Assembly (NCBI GenBank): GCA_016124675.1 | Contig: WGNG01000015.1 | Span: 1 to 64,000, forward strand | Source: Alphaproteobacteria bacterium | GTDB taxonomy: Bacteria; Pseudomonadota; Alphaproteobacteria; Caulobacterales; Maricaulaceae | Direction: 5' to 3' | DNA: 64,000 bases | Shown: piece after piece, positions 8,068 to 17,206 of the stretch | How positions within the stretch are numbered: the stretch's first letter is position 1 | Layout of the letters: each line of letters opens with the position of its first letter | Translations under genes and position numbers: made by a program | Notes under the pieces: model-generated | What the model was told of the DNA's origin: nothing | The model's database searches: none | Seen by the model: the letters and a program-made list of their open reading frames with translations, nothing else

Positions 8068-8768
8068 CCGGACGCCAGGTGATCTTCGATACCGAAACCA
8101 CGGGCCTGCAAGCCGAGCTGGGCCATCGCATCACGGAGATTGGCTGCGTCGAGTTGATCGATCTGGCGCCCACCGGCCGTGAGCTGCGCCTGCTGATCGA
8201 TCCCGAGCGGGATATCGACGCCGAAGCGGAGGCGATCACCGGCCTCACCCGGGCGATGCTGCGCGGCAAGCCGAAATTTGCCGATATTGCTGATCAGCTG
8301 GTGGCGTTTTTCGGCGACAGCCCGATCGTGGCGCACAATGCCGGCTTCGACATGGGCTTCATCAATATGGAGCTGCGCCGCTGCGGGCGGGCGCCGATCG
8401 AGGCGTCACGCTTTCTCGACAGCGCAGCCATGGCGCGCGAGAAATTCCCGGGCTCGCCGGCGAGCCTCGACGCCCTGTGCAAGCGGTTCGGCATCTCGCT
8501 GGAATCGCGCACCCATCACGGCGCGCTGATCGACGCCTATCTCCTGGCTGAGGTCTGGCTGGAGTTGCATGGCGGGCGCGAGCAGGCGCTGGGCCTTCTG
8601 GGCGAGGAGCGGGCGGCGGGTGTGGTGATGTTCTCGCCGAGACCCCCGCGCCCCAGACCCTTGGCGGCGCGGGTCAGCCCGGCCGAGGCCGAGGCGCATG
8701 CGCGCTTTGTCGCCGAGCTGAAAGACCCCGTCTGGTCGCGTCTCGGGAGCCATGCGCCCGGAGCGTGA
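8064..8768 (+). CDS. dnaQ: DNA polymerase III epsilon subunit (proofreading 3'-5' exonuclease)
   Basis: DnaQ proofreads for the replicative polymerase. The 234 residues show ExoI VIFDTETTG at residues 6-14, ExoII HNAGFDMGFINMEL near 92, and ExoIII HHGALIDAYLLAEVWLEL near 150, so all DEDDh catalytic residues are present. The C-terminal ~55 residues, Pro/Arg rich, would be the flexible tail that contacts the alpha subunit. It is the last gene of the overlapping operon that starts beside the origin and is convergent with the following TPR gene, two bases apart. Confidence 0.96.
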   Translation: MTGRQVIFDTETTGLQAELGHRITEIGCVELIDLAPTGRELRLLIDPERDIDAEAEAITGLTRAMLRGKPKFADIADQLVAFFGDSPIVAHNAGFDMGFINMELRRCGRAPIEASRFLDSAAMAREKFPGSPASLDALCKRFGISLESRTHHGALIDAYLLAEVWLELHGGREQALGLLGEERAAGVVMFSPRPPRPRPLAARVSPAEAEAHARFVAELKDPVWSRLGSHAPGA

Positions 8769-8770
8769 GG

Positions 8771-9436
8771 CTAGTAGCGCTGCGGGACCTGGCCGGAGCG
8801 CCGGGCCTCGTTGAGCCGGCCGCGCAGCACCAGAAGCTCGATATTCTCGGGATCGGCGGCCAGCGCCTGTTGGAGGTCGGCTGCGGCTTCATCGAAAGCG
8901 CCGAGCTCCAGGCGGGCTGCGGCCCGCACGCCCAGCGCGCCGGGCTCGCCGGGCTCGCCGGGATTGAGCGCCAGCGCCGCGTTGGCGGCCGCCACGGCGC
9001 TCTCAAGGTCCTGGCTGGCATAGGCGGCGTCGGCAAGGCCGCGGGCGAGGCCGGCGTCGCGCGGCGCAAAGTCGAGCCCGCGGGCAAAGGCGCGGGCGGC
9101 GTCGTCAAACTGGCGTGCGCGCATGAAGCCGTCGGCAGCCTGGCCAAACAGGATGGCCCGGCTCATATCGCTGGCGGAGGTGGCGCCTTCCGCGGTGGCG
9201 CGCAGGCGGGCAGCGCCGGTGGCGGACCAGCCTTCGGCGATCTGTGCAAGGCCGGCGCAATGCTCGGAAGGCCAGCCCCCGCCCTGGGCGCGCCAGATCA
9301 GCGCATCCTCATAAGCCGCCGCCGGGTCTTGCGCGACCCGGTCGAGGCAGGCGCGATAGCGGCTTTCGTCGGGCTGGGCGAGGGCGGCGCAGGGCAGCCC
9401 GCCCGCGAGCAGGGTGGCGAGGACGATGCGTCTCAT
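8771..9436 (-). CDS. Secreted TPR-repeat protein
   Basis: The 221-residue protein has a clear signal peptide (MRRIVLATLLAGGLPCAALAQ), so it is periplasmic. Its middle and C-terminal parts contain about three tetratricopeptide repeats, visible as AADGFMRARQFDDAARAFARGL, the following ADAAYASQDLESAVAAANAAL, and AARLELGAFDEAAADLQQAL, each ending with Asn-Pro or Asp-Pro as TPRs do. A short GEPGEPG stretch lies between repeats. TPRs mediate protein contacts; the partner is unknown. It stands alone between dnaQ (convergent) and the epimerase (divergent). Confidence 0.75.
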   Translation of the reverse strand: MRRIVLATLLAGGLPCAALAQPDESRYRACLDRVAQDPAAAYEDALIWRAQGGGWPSEHCAGLAQIAEGWSATGAARLRATAEGATSASDMSRAILFGQAADGFMRARQFDDAARAFARGLDFAPRDAGLARGLADAAYASQDLESAVAAANAALALNPGEPGEPGALGVRAAARLELGAFDEAAADLQQALAADPENIELLVLRGRLNEARRSGQVPQRY

Positions 9437-9497
9437 GGCGGGCTTCCCTCTCGATCGTTCATGCCTCTAGGCTAGCGCCTTACAGGAGGATGCGTCC

Positions 9498-10361
9498 ATG
9501 ACAGAGCCCCGCTCATGCCTGCTCATCGGTTACGGGTATGTCGCGCGCGCCACAGCGCGCCAGCTGCTCGCCGCCGGGTGGCGCGTGTCGGCGACCGCGA
9601 GATCGGATGAGTCGGCCGCCGGCGTGGCGGCGGACGGGGTCAGTGTTGTGCGCGCCGATCCGGCGGCGGCCGATGGCCGGGCGGCGCTGCGGGCGGCTGT
9701 GGACTCCCATGATGCGGCGATCTCCAGCGTGCCGCCGGGACTGCACGGCGATCCGGTCTTGCCCGCCCTCGAAGGTCTGGCGCCGGGCCGGACCTGGCTT
9801 GGCTATCTTTCCACGACCGGCGTGTATGGTGACCGGCAGGGCGGCTGGGCGTTCGAGTGGGAGGCTCCCGCGCCGGGAGAGGATCGAAGCCGGGCGCGCG
9901 CGCAGGCGGAGTCCGGCTGGCAGGCGCTGGGCGCTCGTGTGTTCCGGCTTGGGGGGATTTATGGTCCGGGCCGCAGCGTGCTCGACCGGATCCGCGCCGG
10001 GGAGCGCAGCGTCTGGGTGAAGCCCGGCCAGGTGTTCGGGCGCATCCATGCCGACGATATCGCGTCGGCGCTGATGGCCGCGCTGGAGCGGCCGCAGGCG
10101 AATGGCGTGTTTAATCTTGTCGATGACTGGCCGTCGGACCAGGCGGAGGTGGCGCAGGGCGCAGCCGTCTTGTTGAACGAACGTCCGTTAGAGGAACGCA
10201 CGTTCGATCCGGGCGCTGTCAGCGGCATGCTTGCGAGCTTCTATCGCGAGTGCCGCCGCGTATCGAACGCCCGGGCCAAAGCCGCGCTGGGCTGGCGGCT
10301 GGCCTATCCGCACTGGAAAGCGGGCCTTGAAGCGATCTTGGCCGAAGAAAAAGCTCTTTAA
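9498..10361 (+). CDS. NAD(P)-dependent epimerase/dehydratase family protein (YeeZ-like SDR)
   Basis: This 287-residue protein is an extended short-chain dehydrogenase relative. The nucleotide-binding loop is GYGYVARATARQLLAAGW, a variation of GxGxxA, and YLSTTGVYGDRQGG contains the Ser/Thr and Tyr of the active site region (Tyr near residue 114). The family member in E. coli is YeeZ, of unknown substrate. TACAGGAGG upstream supports the ATG. The gene is convergent with parB. Substrate and pathway cannot be inferred. Confidence 0.8.
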   Translation: MTEPRSCLLIGYGYVARATARQLLAAGWRVSATARSDESAAGVAADGVSVVRADPAAADGRAALRAAVDSHDAAISSVPPGLHGDPVLPALEGLAPGRTWLGYLSTTGVYGDRQGGWAFEWEAPAPGEDRSRARAQAESGWQALGARVFRLGGIYGPGRSVLDRIRAGERSVWVKPGQVFGRIHADDIASALMAALERPQANGVFNLVDDWPSDQAEVAQGAAVLLNERPLEERTFDPGAVSGMLASFYRECRRVSNARAKAALGWRLAYPHWKAGLEAILAEEKAL

Positions 10362-10380
10362 TTACAAAGCGTTGATGAAA

Positions 10381-10410
10381 GGCGTGACGAAAATCCGCAT
10401 TTTCAGCGCC
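10381..10410. terminator. Candidate bidirectional hairpin between epimerase gene and parB
   Basis: GAAAAT-CCGC-ATTTTC forms a perfect 6-bp stem, with an outer GGCG/CGCC pairing around small bulges. It sits between two convergent stop codons. There is no clean U-run on either strand, so it may terminate weakly or only protect 3' ends. The sequence TTTCAGCGCCT is repeated at about 10442. Confidence 0.4.
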
Positions 10411-10463
10411 TGACGGCTATACCGGTACGGCCAGCGCGATTTCAGCGCCTCTGAGAGCCGCAA

Positions 10464-11408
10464 CTACAAGGCTCCGTGCGCTCCGGAGTTCACGCTGGCG
10501 GTGAGCCGCCGGCAAACCTCGTCAAGCTGCTCCAGCGAGGAGAATTGAATCTGCACTGAACCACGCTCGCCTGTGTGGCGGATCTCCACCGTCAGGCCGA
10601 GATGCTCGGACAGGTCGGCTTCCAGCGCGCGGGTGTCGGGATCCTTGCCCAGCGATTTGCGCTCGGGCGCGCGCGGCGCGGCGGCGGCCTTGCCGCCAGC
10701 CTCGCGGGCCAGCTGCTCGGCGGCGCGCACCGACAATCCGCCCTCGACAATCCGGCGCGCCAGCCCCTCCGGGTCCGTGCTCGCGGCGACGGCCCGGGCA
10801 TGACCGGCGGTCAGGGCGCCCGATTGCAGAAGGTCGAGCACCGGGCCTGGCAGCGCCAGAAGCCGCAGCATGTTGGCGACGTGGGCGCGCGACTTGCCGA
10901 TGGCGCGGGCGACGTCGTCCTGGGTATGACCGAAGCGATCAACCAGTTGACGCAGGGCCTGGGCTTCTTCGACAGGATTAAGGTCGGCGCGCTGTACGTT
11001 CTCGACAATGGCGATTTCCAGCGTCTCGCGGTCCGTGAGCTCGCGGATCACCACCGGTACATCATGCAGGCCCGCCCGCTGGGCGGCGCGCCAGCGGCGC
11101 TCACCCGCAACGATCTGGTAGCGCCCGTCCTCACCTGGCATCGGCCGGACGAGCAAAGGCTGCAACAGGCCTTGCCCCGCAATGCTGCCGGCGAGCGCCT
11201 CCAGCTCGGCCTCGTCAAACAGCTTGCGCGGCTGGTCAGGATTGGGGCTCAGGAGCGCTATGGGCAGCGTCCGCGGTCCGGCGCCGCCCGTGCGGGTGGT
11301 CCCGGCCTCGTCAGCGCGCAGGGCGTCCGCCTCCTCGCCCTCGCCCAGCAGGGCGGACAGGCCACGGCCAAGGCCGCGATTGCGTGGACGGTCCTCGGCG
11401 CCGCTCAT
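10464..11408 (-). CDS. parB: Chromosome-partitioning protein ParB
   Basis: ParB is the CTP-dependent clamp that loads at parS and spreads to form the segregation complex. The 314-residue protein has the N-terminal arm RNRGLGRGLSALLG that stimulates ParA ATPase, the conserved NPDQPRKLFD region, the CTP-binding GERRWRAAQRAG box, a helix-turn-helix (TQDDVARAIGKSRAHVANML) and a C-terminal dimerisation domain. The start is the ATG overlapping the parA stop by four bases; longer upstream frames run inside parA. Its targets, three parS sites, lie in the three genes just upstream in the same operon. Confidence 0.97.
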   Translation of the reverse strand: MSGAEDRPRNRGLGRGLSALLGEGEEADALRADEAGTTRTGGAGPRTLPIALLSPNPDQPRKLFDEAELEALAGSIAGQGLLQPLLVRPMPGEDGRYQIVAGERRWRAAQRAGLHDVPVVIRELTDRETLEIAIVENVQRADLNPVEEAQALRQLVDRFGHTQDDVARAIGKSRAHVANMLRLLALPGPVLDLLQSGALTAGHARAVAASTDPEGLARRIVEGGLSVRAAEQLAREAGGKAAAAPRAPERKSLGKDPDTRALEADLSEHLGLTVEIRHTGERGSVQIQFSSLEQLDEVCRRLTASVNSGAHGAL

Positions 11409-12241
11409 GCCGGGGCCAGCATGTCTGTGGCGCGCCGCTCCTGGCGCACCACTTCCCGGGCCAGGCCCAGATAGGCCTGTGACCCGGAGCATTCGAGATC
11501 GTACAGGAGCACGGGCTTGCCGAAGCTCGGCGCTTCGGAGACGCGCACATTGCGCGGTATGACCGTGTCATACACCTTGTCGCCGAAATGCGTGCGCACA
11601 TCTGCGGCAACCTGGGCGGAGAGGTTATTGCGCCTGTCATACATGGTGAGCACAACGCCCTGAATCTCAAGGTCTTTGTTGAGATTGCCACGGACCAGCT
11701 CAATGGTTCGCATGAGCTGGGTCAGACCTTCCAGCGCGAAGAACTCGCACTGCAGAGGCACGAGGACCGAATCGGCTGCCGTCATGGCGTTGACGGTCAG
11801 GAGATTGAGCGAAGGCGGGCAGTCGATGAGGACGTAATGGCAGGTCTCGCCGCGAGCGGCGAGCGTGCGGCGGTAACGGTCGATGGCGTGACGCAAGCGG
11901 TAGGAGCGGCGCGGCGCATTGGCGAGCTCCAGCTCGGCGCCCGACAGATCCGCATCGGACGGGATGAGGGACAGGCCCGGCACGCTGGTCTCGATCACAG
12001 CTTCGTCCATGGGCCGCTCGGCGACCAGCACGTCATAGGAGGTCGCCTTGCGCTGGGCGCGCGACACGCCCAGCCCCGTCGATGCATTCCCCTGGGGGTC
12101 CAGGTCGAGCACTACCACGCGCTGGCCGATGGCGGCGAGGGCGGTGGCGAGATTGATCGCGGTCGTGGTCTTGCCTACGCCCCCCTTCTGGTTGGCGATG
12201 GCGATGACTTTGGGTGGCGTCGGGCGGTGGTCGGAGGGCAT
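11405..12241 (-). CDS. parA: Chromosome-partitioning ATPase ParA
   Basis: ParA is a deviant-Walker ATPase that binds DNA as an ATP dimer and pulls ParB-parS complexes across the nucleoid. The 278 residues include the signature KGGVGKTTTAINLATAL near residue 20, the DLDPQGNAS loop, and YVLIDCPPSLNLLTVNA (Walker B). The ATG follows GGGAG with good spacing and opens inside rsmG: the two frames overlap by 67 bases, an unusually long overlap for this operon. parB follows with a four-base overlap. Confidence 0.97.
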   Translation of the reverse strand: MPSDHRPTPPKVIAIANQKGGVGKTTTAINLATALAAIGQRVVVLDLDPQGNASTGLGVSRAQRKATSYDVLVAERPMDEAVIETSVPGLSLIPSDADLSGAELELANAPRRSYRLRHAIDRYRRTLAARGETCHYVLIDCPPSLNLLTVNAMTAADSVLVPLQCEFFALEGLTQLMRTIELVRGNLNKDLEIQGVVLTMYDRRNNLSAQVAADVRTHFGDKVYDTVIPRNVRVSEAPSFGKPVLLYDLECSGSQAYLGLAREVVRQERRATDMLAPA

Positions 12242-12870
12242 GGGGATAGCTCCCTGATGGACAGGATGGCGGCATCGCGGGAGGTCCGGCTGGGTATGAC
12301 CTCGCAATCGAACGTCCAGCTTTTCCGCGCCCGGGTCAATTCCTCACCGTGCTTTGCGCCCTTGGGCAGGAGCGCGCGCGCCCCCTTTTCCACAAAAGGA
12401 TGCATATAGCCCAGCAAGGTCTCCAGCGGCGCCATCGCCCGGGCCGTGACGACATCCACCACCGGAACTTCATCCAAAGCTTCAACGCGTATGGGCAGAA
12501 CCGTCACGGGCGCCCCGGTGGCCGCCGCGACGGCCTTGAGGAATTGCGCTTTCTTCTGCACCGATTCCACCAGCGTCACGTGGCCGCCTGGCGTGCCGGC
12601 CTGCATCAGGCCGTAAGCAATGGCGAGGCCCGGGAACCCGGCGCCCGCGCCGAGATCGGCCCATCGGGCCGCCTGCGGCGCCTGCTGGTAAATTTGCCAG
12701 GAATCCAGGGCATGGCGGAACCAGAAATCCTCCAGCGTTGACCGGCCGACCAGATTGGTGTGGGCGTTGGTCTCGGCGAGCATGCCGCGCCAGCGCTCGA
12801 ACCGGGCGATTGTTTCACGTGAAACACCGGTTTCGGCCTGGAAGGCGGCTGCGTCAAAAGCGTCTGTCAT
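12175..12870 (-). CDS. rsmG: 16S rRNA (guanine-527-N7)-methyltransferase RsmG
   Basis: RsmG (GidB) methylates N7 of G527 in 16S rRNA. The 231-residue protein has the SAM-binding motif WADLGAGAGFPGLAIAYG near residue 70 and the RHALDSWQIY region before it. Family members usually end near the SR.....ILxI segment; here the reading frame continues about 20 residues (rich in Pro, Ser, Thr, Arg) into parA. The codons for VSRET at residues 16-20 are formed by a perfect parS site. It starts three bases after the mnmG stop. Confidence 0.95.
   Translation of the reverse strand: MTDAFDAAAFQAETGVSRETIARFERWRGMLAETNAHTNLVGRSTLEDFWFRHALDSWQIYQQAPQAARWADLGAGAGFPGLAIAYGLMQAGTPGGHVTLVESVQKKAQFLKAVAAATGAPVTVLPIRVEALDEVPVVDVVTARAMAPLETLLGYMHPFVEKGARALLPKGAKHGEELTRARKSWTFDCEVIPSRTSRDAAILSIRELSPCPPTTARRHPKSSPSPTRRGA
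12811..12826. promoter_or_regulatory. parS site 1 (inside rsmG)
   Basis: TGTTTCACGTGAAACA is the perfect 16-bp palindromic ParB nucleation site. It lies within the rsmG coding frame, where it reads as Val-Ser-Arg-Glu-Thr, about 8 kb from the presumed origin. Confidence 0.96.
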
Positions 12871-12873
12871 CGT

Positions 12874-14760
12874 TCAGGCCGACCGCCGGCCGGGGCGCTT
12901 GAGGTGCGCCAGAAGCGCGGTCAGGGCGCCCGGCGTGACGCCCTCGATGCGCGCCGCCTGGCCCAGCGTCGCGGGCGATGCAGCCGCGAGCTTCTCCCGG
13001 ACCTCGTTGGAGAGCCCGCCCACGCCGGCGTAATCGAAGCCCAGAGGGATGCGCACGCCCTCGTCGCGCTGGAAGGCGAGGATGTCGGCGTCCTGCCGGT
13101 CGAGATAGCCGTGATAGACCGCATCGATTTCGATCTGTTCGGCGATGGGCGCGGGGAGATCATGGAGCTGCGGCCAGATCTGCGTCATGTCAGCCCACTG
13201 GATGGACGGATAGGACAAGAGCTCCAGCAGGTCCCGGCGCTTGCCATCCTGATTGACCTTCAGCCCCGCGCGCGCCGCTTCGGCGGGCGTCAGGCTCAAC
13301 GCGCGGACCATGGCGCGGGCGTCCGCGAGCGCCGCAGACCGGCTCCGCCAGGCTGTTTCACGTGAAACACTCGCCGCGCCCAAGGCAATCGCCTTGTCCG
13401 TCAGGCGCTGATCGGCATTGTCGGCCCGCAGGGTCAGGCGGTACTCGGCCCGTGAGGTGAACATGCGATAGGGCTCGGTGACGCCCCGGGTGATCAGGTC
13501 ATCAATCATCACGCCGATATAGGCCTGGGAGCGGTCGAGAATGAAGGGCGCGCTTGCGGACACGGCCAGCGCCGCATTGAAGCCCGCCATCAGGCCTTGC
13601 GCCGCCGCTTCCTCGTAACCGGTCGTGCCATTGATCTGCCCGGCCAGCCACAGCCGGGGCAGGCGGTGCACTTCCAGCGTGGCCGACAGCTCGCGCGGGT
13701 CCACATAGTCATATTCGATCGCATAGGCGTAGCGGCGCACGGCGGCGCGCTCGAGCCCGGGAATCGTTTTCAGGAAGGCGTCCTGCACGTGCGCCGGCAG
13801 GGAGGTGGAGATGCCGTTGGGATAGACGGTGTCATCGTCCAGACCTTCCGGCTCCAAAAACACTTGATGCCCGGTGCGGTCGGCAAAGCGCACCACCTTG
13901 TCCTCGATGGACGGGCAATAGCGCGGGCCCCGCCCGGCGATCGCCCCGCCATAAACCGCCGAGTGATGCAGATTGGCAGCGATAATGGCGTGGGTGGCCT
14001 CGGTCGTGCGGGTGATGCCGCAGGCGATCTGGGGCACCGTGATTTTATCGGTCAGGAAGGAGAACGGGACCGGGTCCGCGTCCGCCGCCTGCATCTCCAG
14101 CGACGCCCAGTCAATGGTCCGGCCGTCCAGGCGCGCCGGCGTCCCGGTCTTCAGCCGGCCCATCCGCAGGCCCAGACCGTAGAGCCGGCGCGACAGGCCG
14201 ATGGAGGGCGCCTCGCCGTCCCGGCCCGCCGGTATGCGCTCGGCCCCGCGATGGATCACGCCATCGAGGAATGTGCCGGTGGTCAGGACCACCGCGCCCG
14301 CGCGCCAGTCGCGCCCCTGGGCATCGATCACCCCGGTGCATACGCCGTCCTCGATGATCAGATCCTCGGCGGCCGCCTCCACGATGGTGAGGTTGGCGGT
14401 TTCGGCAAGCGCCGCCTGCATGGCCTCGCGATAGAGCTTGCGGTCCGACTGGGTGCGTGGCCCGCGCACGGCGGGGCCCTTGGAGCGGTTGAGCATGCGG
14501 AACTGGATGCCGGACGCGTCCGCCACCCGGCCCATCAACCCGTCCAGCGCATCCACCTCGCGCACCAGATGACCCTTGCCGAGCCCGCCAATGGCCGGGT
14601 TGCAGCTCATCTCGCCGATGGTGGCGGCCTTGTGGGTCAGCAGCAAAGTCGCGGCGCCCAGACGTGCAGACGCGCTGGCGGCCTCGCACCCGGCATGGCC
14701 GCCGCCGATGACGATGACATCCCAGGCGCGGGCCGGGGCGGGGTTGAGGTCCAGGGTCAT
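12874..14760 (-). CDS. mnmG: tRNA uridine 5-carboxymethylaminomethyl modification enzyme MnmG
   Basis: MnmG (GidA) is the FAD enzyme that, with MnmE, builds the (carboxymethyl)aminomethyl group at the wobble uridine of certain tRNAs. The 628 residues include the FAD loop [20 protein letters not shown], the family block [40 protein letters not shown], and [19 protein letters not shown] in the second half. The ATG at [11 protein letters not shown] is chosen; a TTG 36 bases upstream adds nothing conserved. A parS site is embedded around residues 464-468. It is between mnmE and rsmG in the classic gidA-gidB-parA-parB order. Confidence 0.97.
   Translation of the reverse strand: MTLDLNPAPARAWDVIVIGGGHAGCEAASASARLGAATLLLTHKAATIGEMSCNPAIGGLGKGHLVREVDALDGLMGRVADASGIQFRMLNRSKGPAVRGPRTQSDRKLYREAMQAALAETANLTIVEAAAEDLIIEDGVCTGVIDAQGRDWRAGAVVLTTGTFLDGVIHRGAERIPAGRDGEAPSIGLSRRLYGLGLRMGRLKTGTPARLDGRTIDWASLEMQAADADPVPFSFLTDKITVPQIACGITRTTEATHAIIAANLHHSAVYGGAIAGRGPRYCPSIEDKVVRFADRTGHQVFLEPEGLDDDTVYPNGISTSLPAHVQDAFLKTIPGLERAAVRRYAYAIEYDYVDPRELSATLEVHRLPRLWLAGQINGTTGYEEAAAQGLMAGFNAALAVSASAPFILDRSQAYIGVMIDDLITRGVTEPYRMFTSRAEYRLTLRADNADQRLTDKAIALGAASVSRETAWRSRSAALADARAMVRALSLTPAEAARAGLKVNQDGKRRDLLELLSYPSIQWADMTQIWPQLHDLPAPIAEQIEIDAVYHGYLDRQDADILAFQRDEGVRIPLGFDYAGVGGLSNEVREKLAAASPATLGQAARIEGVTPGALTALLAHLKRPGRRSA
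13354..13369. promoter_or_regulatory. parS site 2 (inside mnmG)
   Basis: A second perfect TGTTTCACGTGAAACA. In the mnmG frame it again encodes Val-Ser-Arg-Glu-Thr. It is 543 bp from site 1 and 1925 bp from site 3. Confidence 0.96.
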
Positions 14761-14873
14761 GGATAAAAGTCCGGTTCGCCAGGGGCGGCGCGTCAATCCT
14801 GCCGCGCCCGCCCGTGCCGCTCACATAGGCGATGATCGCGGCCGAGTCGAGGCGCCGGGCTCGAAGGGGAGCC

Positions 14874-16202
14874 CTATTTGCCGATGCAGAACTGGCTGAA
14901 CACCCGGTCCAGCACGTCCTCTACATCCACTCGTCCGGTCAGGCTCTCCAGAGCCCGCAGCGCCAGATGCACATCGGCGGAGGCCAGTTCCGGTCCGCGT
15001 GTCAGGCTGGCGCGCGCGCTGCGCAGATGATCGAGGGCCCGGGCGACGCCTGCACGATGGCGGGCGCGGGACAGGGCCGGGGCTTCGCGATTCCCCAGCC
15101 GGGCCTGCACTTCACACTCCAGCCAGGTTTCCAGCTCCGGCAGGCCCTCACCGGACACGGCGGACATCACAAACGCCGCCACGCCGTCTGGCGCGACGAG
15201 CTGCGGCTTGGCGAGATCGCTCTTGTTCAGCGCCAGCGCATCACCGGGGCGCAAATGACCAGCGAGGACGCCCAGCGATGTTTCACGTGAAACATCCACC
15301 ACGCCAATGCGCAGATCGGCATCCTCGGCGCGGGCCAGCGCCCGGCGCACGCCTTCGGCCTCCACCCGGTCGGCGGCCTCGCGCAGGCCGGCGGTGTCGG
15401 CCAGGATGACCGGGAAGCCCGCCAGAACGAGGCGCACCTCCACCACGTCCCGCGTGGTGCCCGGCACATCGGTGACAATGGCCGCGTCGCGCCGCGCCAG
15501 CGCATTGAGGAGAGAGGACTTGCCCGCGTTGGGCGACCCGATCAGGGCGATGGCGAAGCCCTCGCGCACGCGCTCGCCGCGCCGGGCGTCATCCAGATGG
15601 GCGTCCAGCGCTGCGATCAGATCGTCCAGCGCCGCCGCCGCGGCATCCGACAAGCTGTCGGGCACGTCGTCCTCGTCCGGAAAATCGATCTCGCCCTCAA
15701 GAGAGGCCAGCACGCTGATCAGCGGCTCACGCCAACCCTCATAGAGCGTCCGCAAGGCGCCGGTCATCTGGGCCAGAGCCTGGGCGCGCTGGCCCTCGGT
15801 CTCGGCGTCGATGAGGTCGGCAAGCCCTTCGGCCTCGGTGAGGTCCAGCTTGCCATGCTCGAAGGCGCGGCGGGTGAAATCGCCCGGCCCCGCCGGCGCG
15901 AGGCCCAGCGCAAGAAGCGCCTCGGCCAGCGCCGCGATCACCGCCGGCCCGCCATGCACCTGCAGCTCGGCGCAATCCTCGCCGGTAAAGCTGGCCGGGC
16001 CGGGAAACCAGATCGCCAGACCCTGATCGATCTCGCCCCCATCGGCGGCGTGAAGCCGCCGCAGGGCGGCAAGACGCGGCTGGGGCCGGGGCCGGCGCGT
16101 CAGGGCGTCCAGCGCTGCGCCTGCGCCGGGTCCGCTGACGCGCACCACTGCCACCCCTGCCCGCCCGGGTGCACTGGCCAGGGCGAAAATCGTCGCGCTC
16201 AT
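14874..16202 (-). CDS. mnmE: tRNA modification GTPase MnmE
   Basis: MnmE (TrmE) is the GTPase partner of MnmG in wobble-uridine modification. The 442-residue protein opens with the folate-binding N domain (TIFALASAPGRAGVAVVRVSG), then the G domain with G1 GSPNAGKSSLLNAL, TDVPGTTRDVVEV, G3 DTAGLRE and G4 NKSD, and ends in the catalytic FCIGK motif at its extreme C terminus. A parS site is read through in the G domain as DVSRETSLG. It follows a small DUF6489 gene by six bases and heads the mnmE-mnmG-rsmG-parA-parB run. Confidence 0.97.
   Translation of the reverse strand: MSATIFALASAPGRAGVAVVRVSGPGAGAALDALTRRPRPQPRLAALRRLHAADGGEIDQGLAIWFPGPASFTGEDCAELQVHGGPAVIAALAEALLALGLAPAGPGDFTRRAFEHGKLDLTEAEGLADLIDAETEGQRAQALAQMTGALRTLYEGWREPLISVLASLEGEIDFPDEDDVPDSLSDAAAAALDDLIAALDAHLDDARRGERVREGFAIALIGSPNAGKSSLLNALARRDAAIVTDVPGTTRDVVEVRLVLAGFPVILADTAGLREAADRVEAEGVRRALARAEDADLRIGVVDVSRETSLGVLAGHLRPGDALALNKSDLAKPQLVAPDGVAAFVMSAVSGEGLPELETWLECEVQARLGNREAPALSRARHRAGVARALDHLRSARASLTRGPELASADVHLALRALESLTGRVDVEDVLDRVFSQFCIGK
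15279..15294. promoter_or_regulatory. parS site 3 (inside mnmE)
   Basis: A third perfect TGTTTCACGTGAAACA, again in the frame that gives Val-Ser-Arg-Glu-Thr. It lies about 10 kb from the presumed origin. Confidence 0.96.
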
Positions 16203-16208
16203 GGGGGT

Positions 16209-16445
16209 TCAGCGCGAGGGGCCGCCAGCGGCCTTGCTCATCAGATCCATGAACTGCTTTTGCCATTCGCCGCCGAAGGTCATCCAGCTGCGCATCAGCG
16301 CTTCGGGCTCAAGCGCTTCCATATTGGCGCTCATCCGCTTGCTCATCTCTTCGACAAGCTGCTCATTGAGCGGTGTCACGTCCGGCAGACCGAAGAAGGC
16401 GCGCGCCTCCTGCGGCGTGCACTCGATTTCAACATTGACCTTCAT
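16209..16445 (-). CDS. Small DUF6489-type protein
   Basis: This 78-residue protein (MKVNVEIECTPQEARAFFGL at the start) matches what I recall as the DUF6489 family of alphaproteobacteria: an N-terminal beta strand and CTPxEAR motif, followed by an amphipathic helical half with many Met and Glu (EMSKRMSANMEALEPEALM). No function is known. The helical part recalls phasin-like proteins but the resemblance is not enough for a call. GCGAGG precedes the ATG. It is the first gene of the mnmE operon and is divergent from the dienelactone hydrolase, sharing an 80-bp promoter region. Confidence 0.8.
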   Translation of the reverse strand: MKVNVEIECTPQEARAFFGLPDVTPLNEQLVEEMSKRMSANMEALEPEALMRSWMTFGGEWQKQFMDLMSKAAGGPSR

Positions 16446-16525
16446 GGCAGCCTCGCTTCACTGTGACATTCCCAAGCCCTACCATAGCCGCCACAGCGCT
16501 CAAAGCGATCGTGAAGGAGCTTGCC

Positions 16526-17206
16526 ATGCCCAGTCAGGACATCACCATCACCGGCCCGGACGGGTCCTTCTCCGCCTACGCCGCCGGATCGGGGCCGGCC
16601 ATCGTCGTGCTGCAAGAGATTTTCGGCGTCAATCACGTGATGCGCGCCATCTGCGATGACCTTGCCGCCCAGGGCTGGCTCGCCATCTGTCCGGACCTGT
16701 TCTGGCGCATCGAGCCTGGCATCCAGATTACCGACAGGACCGACGCAGAATGGAAGCAGGCCTTTGATCTGTTTGGCAAATTCGACATAGACGCGGGTTT
16801 GCGCGACATTGCCGCCACGGTCGGCCATGCCCGGCGCGCCGGGACCGGCAAGGTGGGGGCGGTGGGCTACTGCCTGGGCGGGCAGCTGGCCTATCTCACC
16901 GCCAGCCGTACCGATTGCGACGCGTCTGTGGGTTATTATGGCGTGAACATCCAGAACCGGCTGGACGAGGCGCACAAGATCACGCGCCCGCTCATGCTCC
17001 ATCTGGCCGGCAAGGACCAGTTCGTGCCGCCCGAGGCCCAGGCGCAGATCCATGAGGGGCTGAAAGATCATCCCCAAGTCATCATCCATGACTATCCCGA
17101 GCGCGATCATGCCTTTGCCCGCCTGGGTGGAGCGCACTATCACGCGCAGGATGCCGATCTTGCCAATACGCGCACCCGCGCCTTCTTCCAGACCCATCTG
17201 ACATGA
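16526..17206 (+). CDS. Dienelactone hydrolase family protein
   Basis: A 226-residue cytoplasmic alpha/beta hydrolase of the dienelactone hydrolase family, which cleaves carboxymethylenebutenolide-type esters in chlorocatechol breakdown but includes many paralogues of unknown substrate. The triad is visible: the Cys nucleophile in GYCLGGQLAYL (near residue 114), Asp in HLAGKDQFVP (near 163) and His in ERDHAFAR (near 195). LQEIFGVNHVMR is the conserved oxyanion region. GAAGGAG ahead of the ATG excludes a longer in-frame start at 16463. No aromatic-degradation genes are nearby. Confidence 0.88.
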   Translation: MPSQDITITGPDGSFSAYAAGSGPAIVVLQEIFGVNHVMRAICDDLAAQGWLAICPDLFWRIEPGIQITDRTDAEWKQAFDLFGKFDIDAGLRDIAATVGHARRAGTGKVGAVGYCLGGQLAYLTASRTDCDASVGYYGVNIQNRLDEAHKITRPLMLHLAGKDQFVPPEAQAQIHEGLKDHPQVIIHDYPERDHAFARLGGAHYHAQDADLANTRTRAFFQTHLT

